Below are positions 9,901 through 19,006 of a stretch of DNA of 35,947 nt, piece by piece; within the stretch, counting starts at the first letter, position 1; each line of letters opens with the position of its first letter. The stretch is taken from positions 1 through 35,947 of the forward strand of contig JAPOHV010000004.1 in NCBI GenBank assembly GCA_029979305.1, written 5' to 3'. The position numbers and the translations under genes are program-made. The notes beneath the pieces are model-generated. The model saw nothing but the letters and a program-made list of their open reading frames with translations. It was not told the DNA's origin and did not search any database. Source of the DNA: Mycobacteriaceae bacterium. GTDB lineage: Bacteria > Actinomycetota > Actinomycetes > Mycobacteriales > Mycobacteriaceae.

Positions 9901-9981
9901 CTTGCCGGTGCCGGCGCTGGCCTCCAGCACGGTGGTGGAACCCGGTTCGGGAAGCGGTCCGAGCAGGTTGAAGGTCGTCAT
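6952..9981 (-). CDS. recB: Exodeoxyribonuclease V subunit beta (RecB), truncated by an in-frame amber codon; ~1009 aa as read
   Basis: 'VLEASAGTGKTFALAGLVTRYIAEG', 'VMVDEFQDTDPVQWRVI', 'LVLIGDPKQAIYAFRGGDIHTY', 'VMTVHGSKGLQYPIVYLPF' and 'DVVLRV...YLVADYKTNWLG' are UvrD/RecB helicase plus nuclease motifs. ATG 9981 overlaps the recC TGA. Confidence 0.95.
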   Translation of the reverse strand: MTTFNLLGPLPEPGSTTVLEASAGTGKTFALAGLVTRYIAEGVAGLDQMLLITFSRAATQELRDRVRRQISEALAAFGKPDTAGENELVRHLLAGTPEELAARRERLGDALAGFDSATIATIHQFCRLVLDSLGVAGDSDSGVQLVESLDELVVEIVDDLYLARFGSDKDEPLLAYKKALKIAREVVSNPSTELRPVLADADGYAAVCLEFAGAVRAEIEIRKRRQGILGYDDLLTRLADALAADDAPARGRMSRRWPIVMVDEFQDTDPVQWRVINQAFAGASTLVLIGDPKQAIYAFRGGDIHTYLDAAGSAGDKQTMGTNWRSDAALVERLQAVLRGTRLGDPRIEVRDVDAHHKGSRLAGAPSCDPFRLRVVSRETFGKSGDKMIGIDDLRSYIGRDLAADIAALLASPATFDGERIRAGDIAVIVEKRKDARACFSALTDAGIPVVYTGDSDVFTSEACDDWLAMLEAFDQPHRSGIVRAAATTAFFGCTAEDLASQGDSLTDSVAETIREWADHARSCGVAAVFEAARLSGMADRTLSHRDGERYMTDITHVTQLLQEASHREHLTLPALRDWLRDRRGERGSEVEHNKRLDRDAAAVQVMTVHGSKGLQYPIVYLPFAFNRNVQQRDEILFHDGGTRCLHIGGKGSAGYLDASVLGRREAAGDDSRLMYVAMTRAQAQVVTWWAPSRDEPNGGLSRLLRDRRPGETAIPDQCATKTVTDVEARERFREWQEAGGPVVEEAHIAAVAAIPPGPEPSGLAARHFHRAIDTSWRRTSYSGLVRAAQQSVGVSSEPEVVGLDDEVADIPLSTAAEVGADLPSPMAELPTGAKFGTLVHAVLEDADPLAPDLLAELTARIVKHSVWWPVDVPAADLAAALIPMHDTPLGPLAGDLTLRRIALADRLCELEFEFPLAGGDLRSAAPEVRLADVGRLLARHLPPGDPLASYVDRLTDASLGRQSLRGYLSGSLDVVLRVPAGDGHRYLVADYKTNWLGEADRPLTAADY

Positions 9982-12900
9982 CGGCCCCCCTGCAGGGCGC
10001 GCAGCACGGGCAGCCACAGCCGTGCCGCGTAGGCGCCCAGCCGGGTGTTCTCACCGGGATGCTCCTCACCCGGGCGGACCGGCTCCATCAGAACCGACAA
10101 CGGCGCGCCGGACCGCCACGCCCGGGCATGCGGAGGGTGTTTGTCCTCGCCGTCGAAGTTGTCGTTGGAGCGCCAGGGGAATCCGGCCGCGTATTCCGGG
10201 TTGCCGCCGTCGATCCGCGCCTGGGCCCAGGCATAGGACGTCTTGAGTGGCAGCGGGATCGGCTCCCGGCGGCCGGCGTCGTAGATCTTCACCAGGTCGC
10301 CCAACATCTCGATCGCGGGGACGGCGGGCAGACCGATGGTCTCGCGGCGGGTGCCCTCGCCCTTGGGCCGGCGGCCGATGCACACCGCCGACCAATCCCG
10401 GCCGGGATCGTGGGCGGCCAACGCCAGCAACGGGATCCACGCGGCGAGCAGATGCTTGCCGCCAAGCTTGGAGTAGGTCACCTCGACCAGGCGGTCGCCG
10501 AAGACCGGCGACACGGTGCCGGTGAGGCGCCGCCCCGAGCCGAGGTCGATGTCGACATCGACGGCGTGCGCCGGGGCGGATCGCAGGCCGGCGGCCTCCG
10601 CCGCCAGTCGGGCGGCCTGATCCCGGATCTTGCGGGCGGTGCGCCAGCCGATCTGGCCGGGGGGCAGTGTGCCGCGGCACCACTCCACGTTGAGCGCCCG
10701 CTCCGGGCTCATCCCGCCGACCATGTCGGCGAGCATGCGGTCGCCGACGGTCCATTCCTCCAATGCGTTGATGTCGACCGGGATCGCGTCCTCGACCCCC
10801 TCGACATCGCTGGGCAGGGTGTAGTCGAGGGCCCGGAAGAAACCCTTCACCGGGTCCCTGAAGAAGGCCGCCAGATCCGCCAGCGAGATGTCGGCGGGCG
10901 GGGGCGGCGGCAACGGGGCGGCGGCGAATCGCGGCCGTTCGTCACGCCGGTGCTGCGCGGCGCGGGCGGCGCGCAGCACCGTCGCATCGAAGGTGAAGGG
11001 CGTATCCGGGGCGGCCTTGATCACCGCCCCGGGTTCGACGTTTCGAATGTCGAAGGGCTGCAGTGGATGCCGGGTCAGGATGTCACCGCGGACGGTGCTC
11101 TCGGTGGTCGCGTCGAGAGCGTCGAGCAACTCCGCGAGCGGCACCGCCGGCGGCCGGCTGTCGCCGGTGTACTCGTTGGCGCCGGTATAGGTGATCACCA
11201 GGGTCTCGGTGGCGGCGCACACCGCGTCGAGCAGCAACTGACGGTCCTCCGAGCGGACGTCGCGTTCGCCGGTGCGCGGTTCGCGGGCCAGCGCGTCGTC
11301 GCCGTCGGCGGCCCCGGTGCGCGGGAACACGGTGTCGTCGAGCCCGACCAGGCACACCACCCGGTGCGGCACCGACCGCATCGGCACCATGGTGCACACC
11401 GTCAGGGTGCCGGTGCGGAAATTGGCCCGGGTGGGACGCCCCGCGAGGTGGCGGTTGAGCAGCTGCTGGATGTCGGGCAGCCGCAGCGGGATGCCCCCGC
11501 GGGAGCCGGCCCGGGACAGCACGTCGTTGAACTCCCGTTCCAGTTGGCTGAGCTGCCAACCGTCCTCGTCGTCGACCCGGGTCAGGAGTTTGACCCCGTC
11601 GACGACGGAGCACAGCCAGTCACGCAGCGGGCGGACGCCGGTGAGCGACTCCACCACCCGCTGCAGGCGGTCGACGAACTCGCCGAGCCGGCCGGCCAGG
11701 TCCACCCTGTTGCTGCCGACGTCGTCGAGCGGGAGAGTGGCGTCGATCCAGGCCTGCGAATCGTCCGACAGCGCCACCCCGGCCAAGATCCGGTCCAGCC
11801 CGAAACGCCAGGTGTGATGAACGAAGCTGAGCCCGTACGGCTTTCGGTGTTCCCTGTCGAAGCCCCACCGGATGTTGGACTCCCGCACCCAGTCGGTGAT
11901 GTCGTCCAGGTCGTCGTCGGTGAGGCCGAAGCGGGCTCGTACCGGCTCGGCCTGTACCAGGTTCAGGACCTGACTGGCGGTGACCCGGCTGCCCGCCAGG
12001 GTGAGCAACTGGGAGGCAACCGCGAGCAGCGGGTTGGTCTGCACCAGCGACCGGTCGGCGAGCCGCACCCGGAGCCGGTGGGCGGGGTGTGCGTCCGGAA
12101 CCACCTCGCCGAGACCGAAGTCCGCCGCGATCAGTGGGGCGTAGGTCTCGATGTCGGGGCACATCACCAGGATGTCGCGGGGCTCCAGGGTCTCGTCGTC
12201 GGCCAGCAGGCCCAGCAGAACCTCGCGCAGCACGTCGACCTGCCGGGCCGGGCCGTGGCAGCTGTGCACCTGTACTGAGCGGTCGCCGGCGCGCAGCGAA
12301 CGGCCCTGCGGCCGAACGGCATCGGCGGCGATGTCGGCCTGCAGCCAGCCCAGCAGGGTGTCGGGGTGGGTGCCGGACGGTAGATGCTCGTCGGTGGCCG
12401 TGTCGTCGGGCAGGCTCCGCTGCAGATCACGCAGATCACGGCCCAGGGTGGCCAGCAGCGGGTGGGCGACGCGGCGGTGGCTGGTGTCGTCGCGTCGCGC
12501 GATGACGCCGTGCAGACCGGTCAGCGAATCCCACAGCCGGGCACTGGGGTGCGGCAGCCACAGATGCACCTCGTGGTGGGCGGCGAGCGCGTCGAGCAGT
12601 TCGATGTCGGTGACGGCCAGCCTGGTGTAGCCGAACAGCGAGACTCGCTCCGGCAGATCGCAGCCCGATTCCTCAAGCTGGACAACGGTTTTGGCGTGCC
12701 GGATGTGCGGAGGGTCGATGGCCATCAGCTCGACCAGGCGCCGCCAGAGTTCGGGCTGCCAGGCCAGGTCCTCGGCGAGTCCGTCGTCCTGGCGGGCCAG
12801 CCAGCCGGCCGGCAGGCCCGGGCGCTGCCGGGCGTAGGAGGCGAACAACCCGGCCAACCGGCGGGCCACCGCGTAGCGGCGGGCCTGGCGCAACTCGCGC

Positions 12901-13274
12901 TCCTCGCCGTCGGTGAAGTGCCCGAGGTGGGTGGCCAGGGTGCGGCACCACGGATCGTCCAGGTGCGTGTCGATGACCTCCAGCAGCGGCCAGGTCATGG
13001 CATCGGGCGACCAGGGGTCGTCGTCGCGGGTGCCGGCGATCTCAGCGATCAGCGACGCCGGCGAGCGGAACGCCACCCCGGCACACACTCCATCGGCATG
13101 CGAACCACGGCCCAGCACGTGGGACAGCCGCTGGGACAGCCACCGCTCCACCCCGCGGGCGGGGACGACGACGAGATCCTCGGCGAACGGATCGGGCGGC
13201 GGCGTGGCCAGCAGCTTCCCCAACCCGTCCGCGAGGATGTCGGTGCGTTCCGCGCGGTGTACATGCAAGGCCAT
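9978..13274 (-). CDS. recC: Exodeoxyribonuclease V subunit gamma (RecC)
   Basis: ~1098 aa from ATG 13274: 'MALHVHRAERTDILADGLGKLLATPPPDPFAEDLVVVPARGVERWLSQRLSHVLG'. Also 'RDILVMCPDIETYAPLI' and 'HRVVCLVGLDDTVFPR'. First gene of recC-recB-recD. The ORF-track extension to 14207 is antisense to the hydrolase-OsmC gene. Confidence 0.94.
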   Translation of the reverse strand: MALHVHRAERTDILADGLGKLLATPPPDPFAEDLVVVPARGVERWLSQRLSHVLGRGSHADGVCAGVAFRSPASLIAEIAGTRDDDPWSPDAMTWPLLEVIDTHLDDPWCRTLATHLGHFTDGEERELRQARRYAVARRLAGLFASYARQRPGLPAGWLARQDDGLAEDLAWQPELWRRLVELMAIDPPHIRHAKTVVQLEESGCDLPERVSLFGYTRLAVTDIELLDALAAHHEVHLWLPHPSARLWDSLTGLHGVIARRDDTSHRRVAHPLLATLGRDLRDLQRSLPDDTATDEHLPSGTHPDTLLGWLQADIAADAVRPQGRSLRAGDRSVQVHSCHGPARQVDVLREVLLGLLADDETLEPRDILVMCPDIETYAPLIAADFGLGEVVPDAHPAHRLRVRLADRSLVQTNPLLAVASQLLTLAGSRVTASQVLNLVQAEPVRARFGLTDDDLDDITDWVRESNIRWGFDREHRKPYGLSFVHHTWRFGLDRILAGVALSDDSQAWIDATLPLDDVGSNRVDLAGRLGEFVDRLQRVVESLTGVRPLRDWLCSVVDGVKLLTRVDDEDGWQLSQLEREFNDVLSRAGSRGGIPLRLPDIQQLLNRHLAGRPTRANFRTGTLTVCTMVPMRSVPHRVVCLVGLDDTVFPRTGAADGDDALAREPRTGERDVRSEDRQLLLDAVCAATETLVITYTGANEYTGDSRPPAVPLAELLDALDATTESTVRGDILTRHPLQPFDIRNVEPGAVIKAAPDTPFTFDATVLRAARAAQHRRDERPRFAAAPLPPPPPADISLADLAAFFRDPVKGFFRALDYTLPSDVEGVEDAIPVDINALEEWTVGDRMLADMVGGMSPERALNVEWCRGTLPPGQIGWRTARKIRDQAARLAAEAAGLRSAPAHAVDVDIDLGSGRRLTGTVSPVFGDRLVEVTYSKLGGKHLLAAWIPLLALAAHDPGRDWSAVCIGRRPKGEGTRRETIGLPAVPAIEMLGDLVKIYDAGRREPIPLPLKTSYAWAQARIDGGNPEYAAGFPWRSNDNFDGEDKHPPHARAWRSGAPLSVLMEPVRPGEEHPGENTRLGAYAARLWLPVLRALQGGR

Positions 13275-13349
13275 CGGGCACCACCGTAGACCGGCCCTCC
13301 GACAGCTCCGGGTCATTAGACTCGGGTCCTCATCACCCGGGAGGCACCG

Positions 13350-14567
13350 ATGCCGGCCGAACGTTTCGATTTCCGCAACGCCCAGGGTCACCAGCTGACC
13401 GGCTTGCTGGAGTCGCCCGGCCGCGAGCCGGCCGGCTACGCGCTGTTCGCACACTGCTTCACCTGCAGCAAGGACAGCCGCGCGGCCAAACGTATCGCCG
13501 ACGCGCTGGCCGCCCGCGGCATCGCGGTGCTGCGCTTCGACTTCACCGGCCTGGGCGCCAGCGAGGGCGACTTCGCCAATACCGACTTCTCCTCGAACGT
13601 CGCCGACCTGGTCGCCGCTGCCGATCAGCTGCGCCGGGTCCGCCGGGCGCCGGCGCTGTTGATCGGACACAGCCTGGGCGGGGCCGCGGTGCTGGCGGCG
13701 GCCGGGCGCATTCCCGAAGCCTCGGCGGTAGCGACCATCGCCGCCCCGTCGGACCCCGGCCACGTCACCAACCTCTTCGGCGACCGGCTGGCCGAGATCC
13801 GCGCCTGCGGCGAGGGTGAGGTGACCCTCGGCGGGCGACCGTTCCGCATCCGCCGCGAATTCCTCGACGACGTGGCGGAGCAGACCCTGCTGGCCGACAT
13901 CGCCGGGCTGGGCAAGGCGCTGCTGGTGCTGCACTCGCCCACCGACCAGGTGGTGTCGATCGACAGCGCGAGTGCGATCTTCACCGCCGCCCGGCATCCC
14001 AAGAGCTTCGTCTCCCTCGACGACGCCGACCACCTGCTGGCCCGGCGGCGCGACGCGGTCTACGCCGCCGAGGTGATCGCGGCGTGGGCCGCCCGCTACC
14101 TGCCGTCCGCCGAGCCCGAACCGGACACCGACGCCGGGCCGCGGACGGTTCGGGTCGCCGAGACCGGGGTGGGTACGTTCCAGCAGACGGTCACGGTGGG
14201 CCCGCACCGGCTGCTGGCCGACGAGCCGGTCGAGGCCGGCGGCCTGGACACCGGGCCGTCACCGTACGACCTGCTACTGGCCGCGCTGGGCGCGTGCACG
14301 TCGATGACGCTGCGGCTCTATGCCGACCGCAAGGGCATTGCGCTGCAACGTGTCTCGGTTGAGCTGTCGCACAGCAAGATTCACGCCGCCGATTGCGCGA
14401 CCTGCGAGACCGCGACCGGAAAGGTGGACCGGATAGACCGGGTGATCACCCTCGACGGCGACGTCGACGAGGCGGTGCTGGACCGGATGCTGGAGATCGC
14501 CGACCGCTGCCCGGTGCACCGCACCCTGACCTCCGAGATCGAGATCAGGACGTCCAGATCCCGGTGA
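13350..14567 (+). CDS. Bifunctional alpha/beta hydrolase-OsmC family protein
   Basis: N-terminal alpha/beta hydrolase ('ALFAHCFTCSKDSRAAKRIADALAARGIAVLRFDFTGLGASEG', nucleophile 'GHSLGGAAVL') fused to an OsmC domain ('SPYDLLLAALGACTSMTLRLYADRKGI', 'RCPVHRTL'). Confidence 0.93.
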   Translation: MPAERFDFRNAQGHQLTGLLESPGREPAGYALFAHCFTCSKDSRAAKRIADALAARGIAVLRFDFTGLGASEGDFANTDFSSNVADLVAAADQLRRVRRAPALLIGHSLGGAAVLAAAGRIPEASAVATIAAPSDPGHVTNLFGDRLAEIRACGEGEVTLGGRPFRIRREFLDDVAEQTLLADIAGLGKALLVLHSPTDQVVSIDSASAIFTAARHPKSFVSLDDADHLLARRRDAVYAAEVIAAWAARYLPSAEPEPDTDAGPRTVRVAETGVGTFQQTVTVGPHRLLADEPVEAGGLDTGPSPYDLLLAALGACTSMTLRLYADRKGIALQRVSVELSHSKIHAADCATCETATGKVDRIDRVITLDGDVDEAVLDRMLEIADRCPVHRTLTSEIEIRTSRSR

Positions 14568-14617
14568 TCGGCGTGGCTGCGGCCGCCTGGCCAGTCTTGG
14601 CCGGGCCGAAGATCACC
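14563..14617. terminator. Possible bidirectional terminator / nested inverted repeat between convergent genes
   Basis: Outer arms GGTGATC (14563-14569) and GATCACC (14611-14617) with an inner TGGCCagtcttGGCC hairpin, spanning the gap between convergent stop codons. No clear T-tract. Confidence 0.35.
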
Positions 14618-15770
14618 CCAACATCCGGGCGATGGCCCGCAGTGGGATGTGCAACCAGCCCGGCCGGTGCCGCGCCTCGTAGCCGGCCTCGTACACCGCC
14701 TTGTCCAGTTCGTAGCCGGTGAGCACCTCGGCATGGCGCGCCGGGTCGATACCGGAGACCGCTGTATACCCCGCGCGGAACGCCGCCTGCATGCTCGAGC
14801 ACCAATGCGGCGAACCCTGCGCATAGTCGAACGACCGCAGCATCCCCGCGACGTCGCGCAGCGGCGAATCCGGTTGGCGCCGAGCGTCGTAGGGCTGTCC
14901 GGGCTCGCCCTCGAAGTCGATCAGCAGCCAGCGCCGCGGTGTTCTCAGCACCTGCCCGAGATGCAGGTCGCCGTGGACGCGCTGGACGGTGATCGGCTCG
15001 GCGGCCAGCCGCGAGTAGCGCTCCTCGATGGCGGGCGCGAACCGGCCCAGATCCGGCGCGGCTTTGACTGCAGCCGCCAGCCGCCGGCGCATCCGGTCCA
15101 CCGGCACCACCGCTGTCCTGGTGCCCAGCAGCCGGGCCAGGTCGGCGTGCACCGCCGCCACCGCCGAGCCGAGCCGGAAGGCGTCGCCGGCAAAGTCGGT
15201 GCGCTCGTCGCGGGCCGCCGCGGTGGCCAGGTCCCAGCCGGCCGCGGCGTCCGCGGCGAAAGCGGCCACCATGCCCAGCGGCCACGGCCGGCCGTCGTCG
15301 TCAACCATCTCGAAGGACCCGAGCAGCCGCGCGACGTGCGGATTGCCGGCGCGGCCCAGCACCCGGTTGAGCTCGATGTCGGGGTTGACCCCTGCTGAGA
15401 TGCGACGGAACAGTTTGAGCACCGCCTGCCGGCCGAACACCACCGACGTGTTGCTCTGCTCGGCGGAGAGCACCCGCACATCGGCGCCGGACGGCAGCCT
15501 CGCCCCCGGTTCGCGTGCGAACCGGACCGGTCCGCAGACGGCGTCGGCCCCGATCAGGGCCAGCAGCACCCGGGCCGAGCGCTCATCCAGATCCGACGGC
15601 GTCAGCACCTGGTAGCGCTCGGCAGGACCGTCGCCGTAGCCGGCGTCCAGCAGTGCGATACCCACCGCGTCACGCAACGGCAGCGTGTCATGGACGCGCA
15701 GCGAGGTGAGCACCCTGTCGCGCCCGGCATACCAGCGCTGCCGCGGAAGCCAGTCGGCCCACGCGATCAT
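14613..15770 (-). CDS. Maltokinase-like (aminoglycoside phosphotransferase fold) sugar kinase, Mak/Pep2 family
   Basis: '[19 protein letters not shown]', '[53 protein letters not shown]' and '[20 protein letters not shown]' are typical of mycobacterial maltokinase. Confidence 0.85.
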   Translation of the reverse strand: MIAWADWLPRQRWYAGRDRVLTSLRVHDTLPLRDAVGIALLDAGYGDGPAERYQVLTPSDLDERSARVLLALIGADAVCGPVRFAREPGARLPSGADVRVLSAEQSNTSVVFGRQAVLKLFRRISAGVNPDIELNRVLGRAGNPHVARLLGSFEMVDDDGRPWPLGMVAAFAADAAAGWDLATAAARDERTDFAGDAFRLGSAVAAVHADLARLLGTRTAVVPVDRMRRRLAAAVKAAPDLGRFAPAIEERYSRLAAEPITVQRVHGDLHLGQVLRTPRRWLLIDFEGEPGQPYDARRQPDSPLRDVAGMLRSFDYAQGSPHWCSSMQAAFRAGYTAVSGIDPARHAEVLTGYELDKAVYEAGYEARHRPGWLHIPLRAIARMLG

Positions 15771-15786
15771 GGGGTGTCTCCCGCCG

Positions 15787-16755
15787 TCAGCGAACCCGCA
15801 GCACGACCTTGCCCCTGGCGGTTCGGTTCTCCAGGGAGGCCACCGCGGCGGCAGCCTGCTCGAGCGGGTAGACCTCCGGTTGCGGCGCGGCCAGCCGCCC
15901 CGACTCCAGCAGCTCCGACAGCCCCTGCCACTGCTGCGCCAGCGCGTCGGGATGGCGCAGCGCCCAGGCACCCCAGCCGACCCCGACGACGTCGATGTTG
16001 TTGAGCAGCAACCGGTTCACCTTGACGGTCGGGATCTCGCCGCCGGTGAAGCCGACCACCAGCAGCCGGCCTGCCGGGGCCAGTGAGCGCAGCGAGTCGG
16101 TGAACCTGTCACCGCCGACCGGGTCCATCACGATATCGACGCCACGGCCTGCGGTGAGTTCGGCGACCGCGTCCTTGAAACCCTCCGCCAGGACGACGTC
16201 GGTGGCGCCGGCGGCACGGGCGACGTCGGCCTTCGCCTCGGTACTGACCACCGCGATCACCCGGGAGGCTCCCAGCGCCGGGGCCAACCGCAGGGTGGAG
16301 GTGCCGATGCCACCGGCTGCCCCGTGCACCAGCACGGTCTCCCCCGCCGCCAGCCGGCCCCGGGTGGTCAGCGCGAAGTACACCGTCAGGTCGTTGAACA
16401 GCAGGCCGGCGCCGGCTTCGAAGCTGACGTTGTCCGGCAGCGGGAACACGCGGTCGGCGCCCAGCACCGCGGTCTCGGCCATCGCACCGCCGATCATCGT
16501 CAGGCCGACCACCCGGTCGCCCGGCTTCACCGCGGCCCCCGCCGGCGCCGAGCGGACCACGCCCGCCAGTTCGGCGCCCAGGGTGAACGGCAGTTCGGGA
16601 CGGTACTGGTAGAGGCCGCGGGTCAACAGCGCGTCGGGGAAGGCCACCCCGGCGGCGTGTACCTCGACCACCACGCCGTCGCCGTCGGGTTCGTCGATCT
16701 CGGTGAGCTGCACCGACTCGGGGCCACCCAGCGCGGTGACCCTGACGGCGCGCAT
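15787..16755 (-). CDS. NADPH:quinone oxidoreductase family protein (MDR superfamily)
   Basis: '[41 protein letters not shown]' and '[23 protein letters not shown]' are typical of the QOR family. The start overlaps the GreA-like stop. Confidence 0.92.
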   Translation of the reverse strand: MRAVRVTALGGPESVQLTEIDEPDGDGVVVEVHAAGVAFPDALLTRGLYQYRPELPFTLGAELAGVVRSAPAGAAVKPGDRVVGLTMIGGAMAETAVLGADRVFPLPDNVSFEAGAGLLFNDLTVYFALTTRGRLAAGETVLVHGAAGGIGTSTLRLAPALGASRVIAVVSTEAKADVARAAGATDVVLAEGFKDAVAELTAGRGVDIVMDPVGGDRFTDSLRSLAPAGRLLVVGFTGGEIPTVKVNRLLLNNIDVVGVGWGAWALRHPDALAQQWQGLSELLESGRLAAPQPEVYPLEQAAAAVASLENRTARGKVVLRVR

Positions 16756-17234
16756 CAGGGCTGCTCGATGGCCAGCAGCTTGACCTGCAACTCCCCCCGC
16801 GGGGTTCGGTAGGTGATGGTCTCGCCGGCCTTGCGCCCGAACAGTGCCAGTCCCAGCGGGCTGTCGGCGGTCAAGGTGGTGTCCTCCTCGCCGGCCGGGG
16901 TCTCCTCGATGAAGTTCACCACCCGCATCTCGATGTCCTTCTTATCGTCGGGGAACCGCAGTTTCACCCGGGTGCCGTTGGGCAGCTGGCCCGGCACCTG
17001 TGGATTACCCCCGGCCAGCAGCCAGGTCACCCGGCTGATCTGCTCCTCGACGCCGGCGAGGTCGTCGGCGCGCTGCAGTGCGTCGGCGGCGTCGCCGCGG
17101 TCCCCCACCGTCTCGGCGTCACCCTGCAGATCGGCGCGCAACTGGTCCCGGCGCCGGCGCAGGTCGGCCAGTTCGGCCTCCAGCCGTTCCCGCTCCTGCT
17201 CGGCGAAGTCCTTGGTTGATGAGTCCTGAGCCAT
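16755..17234 (-). CDS. GreA/GreB-family (Gfh-like) transcription elongation factor homologue
   Basis: From ATG 17234: N-terminal coiled coil ('EQERERLEAELADLRRRRDQLRADLQ...ADALQRADDLAGVEEQISRV') and GreA/B C-terminal FKBP-like part ('LTADSPLGLALFGRKAGETITYRTPRGELQVKLLAIE'). Confidence 0.85.
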   Translation of the reverse strand: MAQDSSTKDFAEQERERLEAELADLRRRRDQLRADLQGDAETVGDRGDAADALQRADDLAGVEEQISRVTWLLAGGNPQVPGQLPNGTRVKLRFPDDKKDIEMRVVNFIEETPAGEEDTTLTADSPLGLALFGRKAGETITYRTPRGELQVKLLAIEQP

Positions 17235-17334
17235 GCACGACAAGGTACCGCCGACGTCAAGCCGGCCGGCCACCGGAGCGGCTGTGGTGGCGCAACGGTG
17301 AATCCCAGGTGAACGGAGGGTGTCGTCGCCGATA

Positions 17335-19002
17335 ATGACCGCCATGCAGGTCCTCGCGGCGATCATCGTCGTCGTCACACTGGCCGTGATCGTCAGCGGC
17401 CGGGCGCCGGCCGTGCTGTGCCTGATCTGCGCGCTGGTCGTGGCCGGGTTCGCCGGCATCGCCAAGCCCTCCGAGTTGTTCGCCGGGCTGAGCAACGGCG
17501 GCGTCATCACCATCGCGGCCATGCTGGTGATCGCCAAGGGCGTCTTCTACACCGGGGTGGTCTCGCGGGTCACCTACCGGCTGCTGGCCGGGGCGGACTC
17601 GGTCCGCCAGACGCTGGCCCGGCTGATACCCCCGGTCGGGGTGCTGTCCGGGCTGATCAACACCACACCGATCATGGCGATGCTGATCCCGGCCACCAAG
17701 GAACTCGAGCAGCAGTCCGGCATCCCGGCCCGCGGGGTGCTGCTGCCGATCGCCCACGCCACCACGCTGGCCGGCTCGGCCACTCTGATCGGCACCAGTT
17801 CGAACCTGCTGATCGCCGGGATCGCCAAACCGCTCGGGGTGAACCTGGCGATGTTCTCCTTCGTGCCGGTGGCCGTGCCGGTGGCACTGGCCGGGTGGGC
17901 CGTGCTGCTGCTGACCGCGCCGCTGCTGGTGCGAGAGAAACCCGAAGCCACATCGCTGGAACTGGCCTGGCGAGCCGAGATCCCGCTGTCGGACGTGGCC
18001 AACAGCATCGGCCGCAGCCCCGGCGAGCTGGGCATCGCCAAGACACCGGAATTCGAACTGATCAAGGTCAAGCGCCCGGGCGAGAAGGTGCCCACCGACA
18101 CCCGTCTGGAAGCCGGCGACGTCCTGATCTACCGCGCCACCGAGGACGGGGTGCGGATGCTGTGGGGCAGCCCGCGGTTCGGCCTGGCCCGCCAGGACCT
18201 GTTCCTGGTGTCGGTATCCGCCGACGAACCCACCGCGCTGCAGGAACTCGAGGAGGACGAGGACATCATGGTGGTGGCCGCCCAGACCACCAAGGCGCTG
18301 AGCAAGGCCGAGGCCAAGCCCGGCGAGATGTGCCTGGTGTCCGCCCCGTCGGCCGAGGTGCTCGCCGACCACCCGCTGGTGGGACTGTGGCAGAAGGTGG
18401 CCGGCAAGGCGCCGCAGACCGGTAAGACGACCATCGCCATGCTGATCCTGCTGGCCGTCATCGTGGCGGGATCGTTCGGACTGGCGCCGGTGGAGCTCAT
18501 CGCGACGGCCGGGGCGACCCTGATGGTGCTCACCCGGGTGCTGACTCCGCGTTCGGCGGCCCGCGCCCTGAACTGGAACATCCTGGCGATCATCGCCGGC
18601 TCGATCGGCCTGGGCACGATCGTGGTGAAAAGCGGTCTGGGCGAGACCATTTCGAACGAGATCGTCAAACTCTCCGGAGGGCAGGCCGTCCTGGTGGCGC
18701 TGGTCTTCGCCGTGGTGACGACGCTGGTGACCAACGTGGTGACCAACGCGGCGGCGGCCGCCATCCTGACCCCGGTGGCGGTGACGGTGGCCAACGACGC
18801 CGGGCTGAATGCGGCGGTCCTGCTCACCCTGATCGGCACCTGCATCTCGCTGACGTTCCTCAACCCGATCGCTCACCAGACCAACCTGATGGTGATGGGA
18901 CCGGGCGGCTATTCGACGAAGACCTTCGTGAGGTTCGGCATCCCGGTGACGATCGTGGCGCTGGCCGTCGCGGTCTTCATGGGACAGCTGCTGCTCAAGT
19001 AG
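17335..19002 (+). CDS. SLC13/DASS-type permease with internal RCK_C (TrkA-C)-like domain
   Basis: Multi-helix protein with 'LINTTPIMAMLIP' and 'SNLLIAGIAKPLGVNLAMF', plus an internal soluble segment 'FELIKVKRPGEKVPTDTRLEAGDVLIYRATEDGVRML' resembling TrkA-C. Start at 17320 (GTG) or 17335 (ATG). Confidence 0.85.
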   Translation: MTAMQVLAAIIVVVTLAVIVSGRAPAVLCLICALVVAGFAGIAKPSELFAGLSNGGVITIAAMLVIAKGVFYTGVVSRVTYRLLAGADSVRQTLARLIPPVGVLSGLINTTPIMAMLIPATKELEQQSGIPARGVLLPIAHATTLAGSATLIGTSSNLLIAGIAKPLGVNLAMFSFVPVAVPVALAGWAVLLLTAPLLVREKPEATSLELAWRAEIPLSDVANSIGRSPGELGIAKTPEFELIKVKRPGEKVPTDTRLEAGDVLIYRATEDGVRMLWGSPRFGLARQDLFLVSVSADEPTALQELEEDEDIMVVAAQTTKALSKAEAKPGEMCLVSAPSAEVLADHPLVGLWQKVAGKAPQTGKTTIAMLILLAVIVAGSFGLAPVELIATAGATLMVLTRVLTPRSAARALNWNILAIIAGSIGLGTIVVKSGLGETISNEIVKLSGGQAVLVALVFAVVTTLVTNVVTNAAAAAILTPVAVTVANDAGLNAAVLLTLIGTCISLTFLNPIAHQTNLMVMGPGGYSTKTFVRFGIPVTIVALAVAVFMGQLLLK

Positions 19003-19006
19003 CGGT

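Noticed and set aside
8311-10032. 573-aa plus-strand ORF antisense to recB
   Set aside because: Shadow ORF; recB motifs on the opposite strand explain the region.
10059-12278. 739-aa plus-strand ORF antisense to recC
   Set aside because: Shadow ORF with composition bias and no domain signal; recC on the other strand is well supported.
13275-14207. N-terminal extension of the recC ORF to 14207
   Set aside because: The extension is antisense to the hydrolase-OsmC gene and not RecC-like. ATG 13274 gives a normal RecC N-terminus.
15771-15971. Possible treS remnant fused upstream of the maltokinase-like gene
   Set aside because: The upstream extension is an alternative reading frame inside the quinone oxidoreductase gene; no trehalose synthase motifs.
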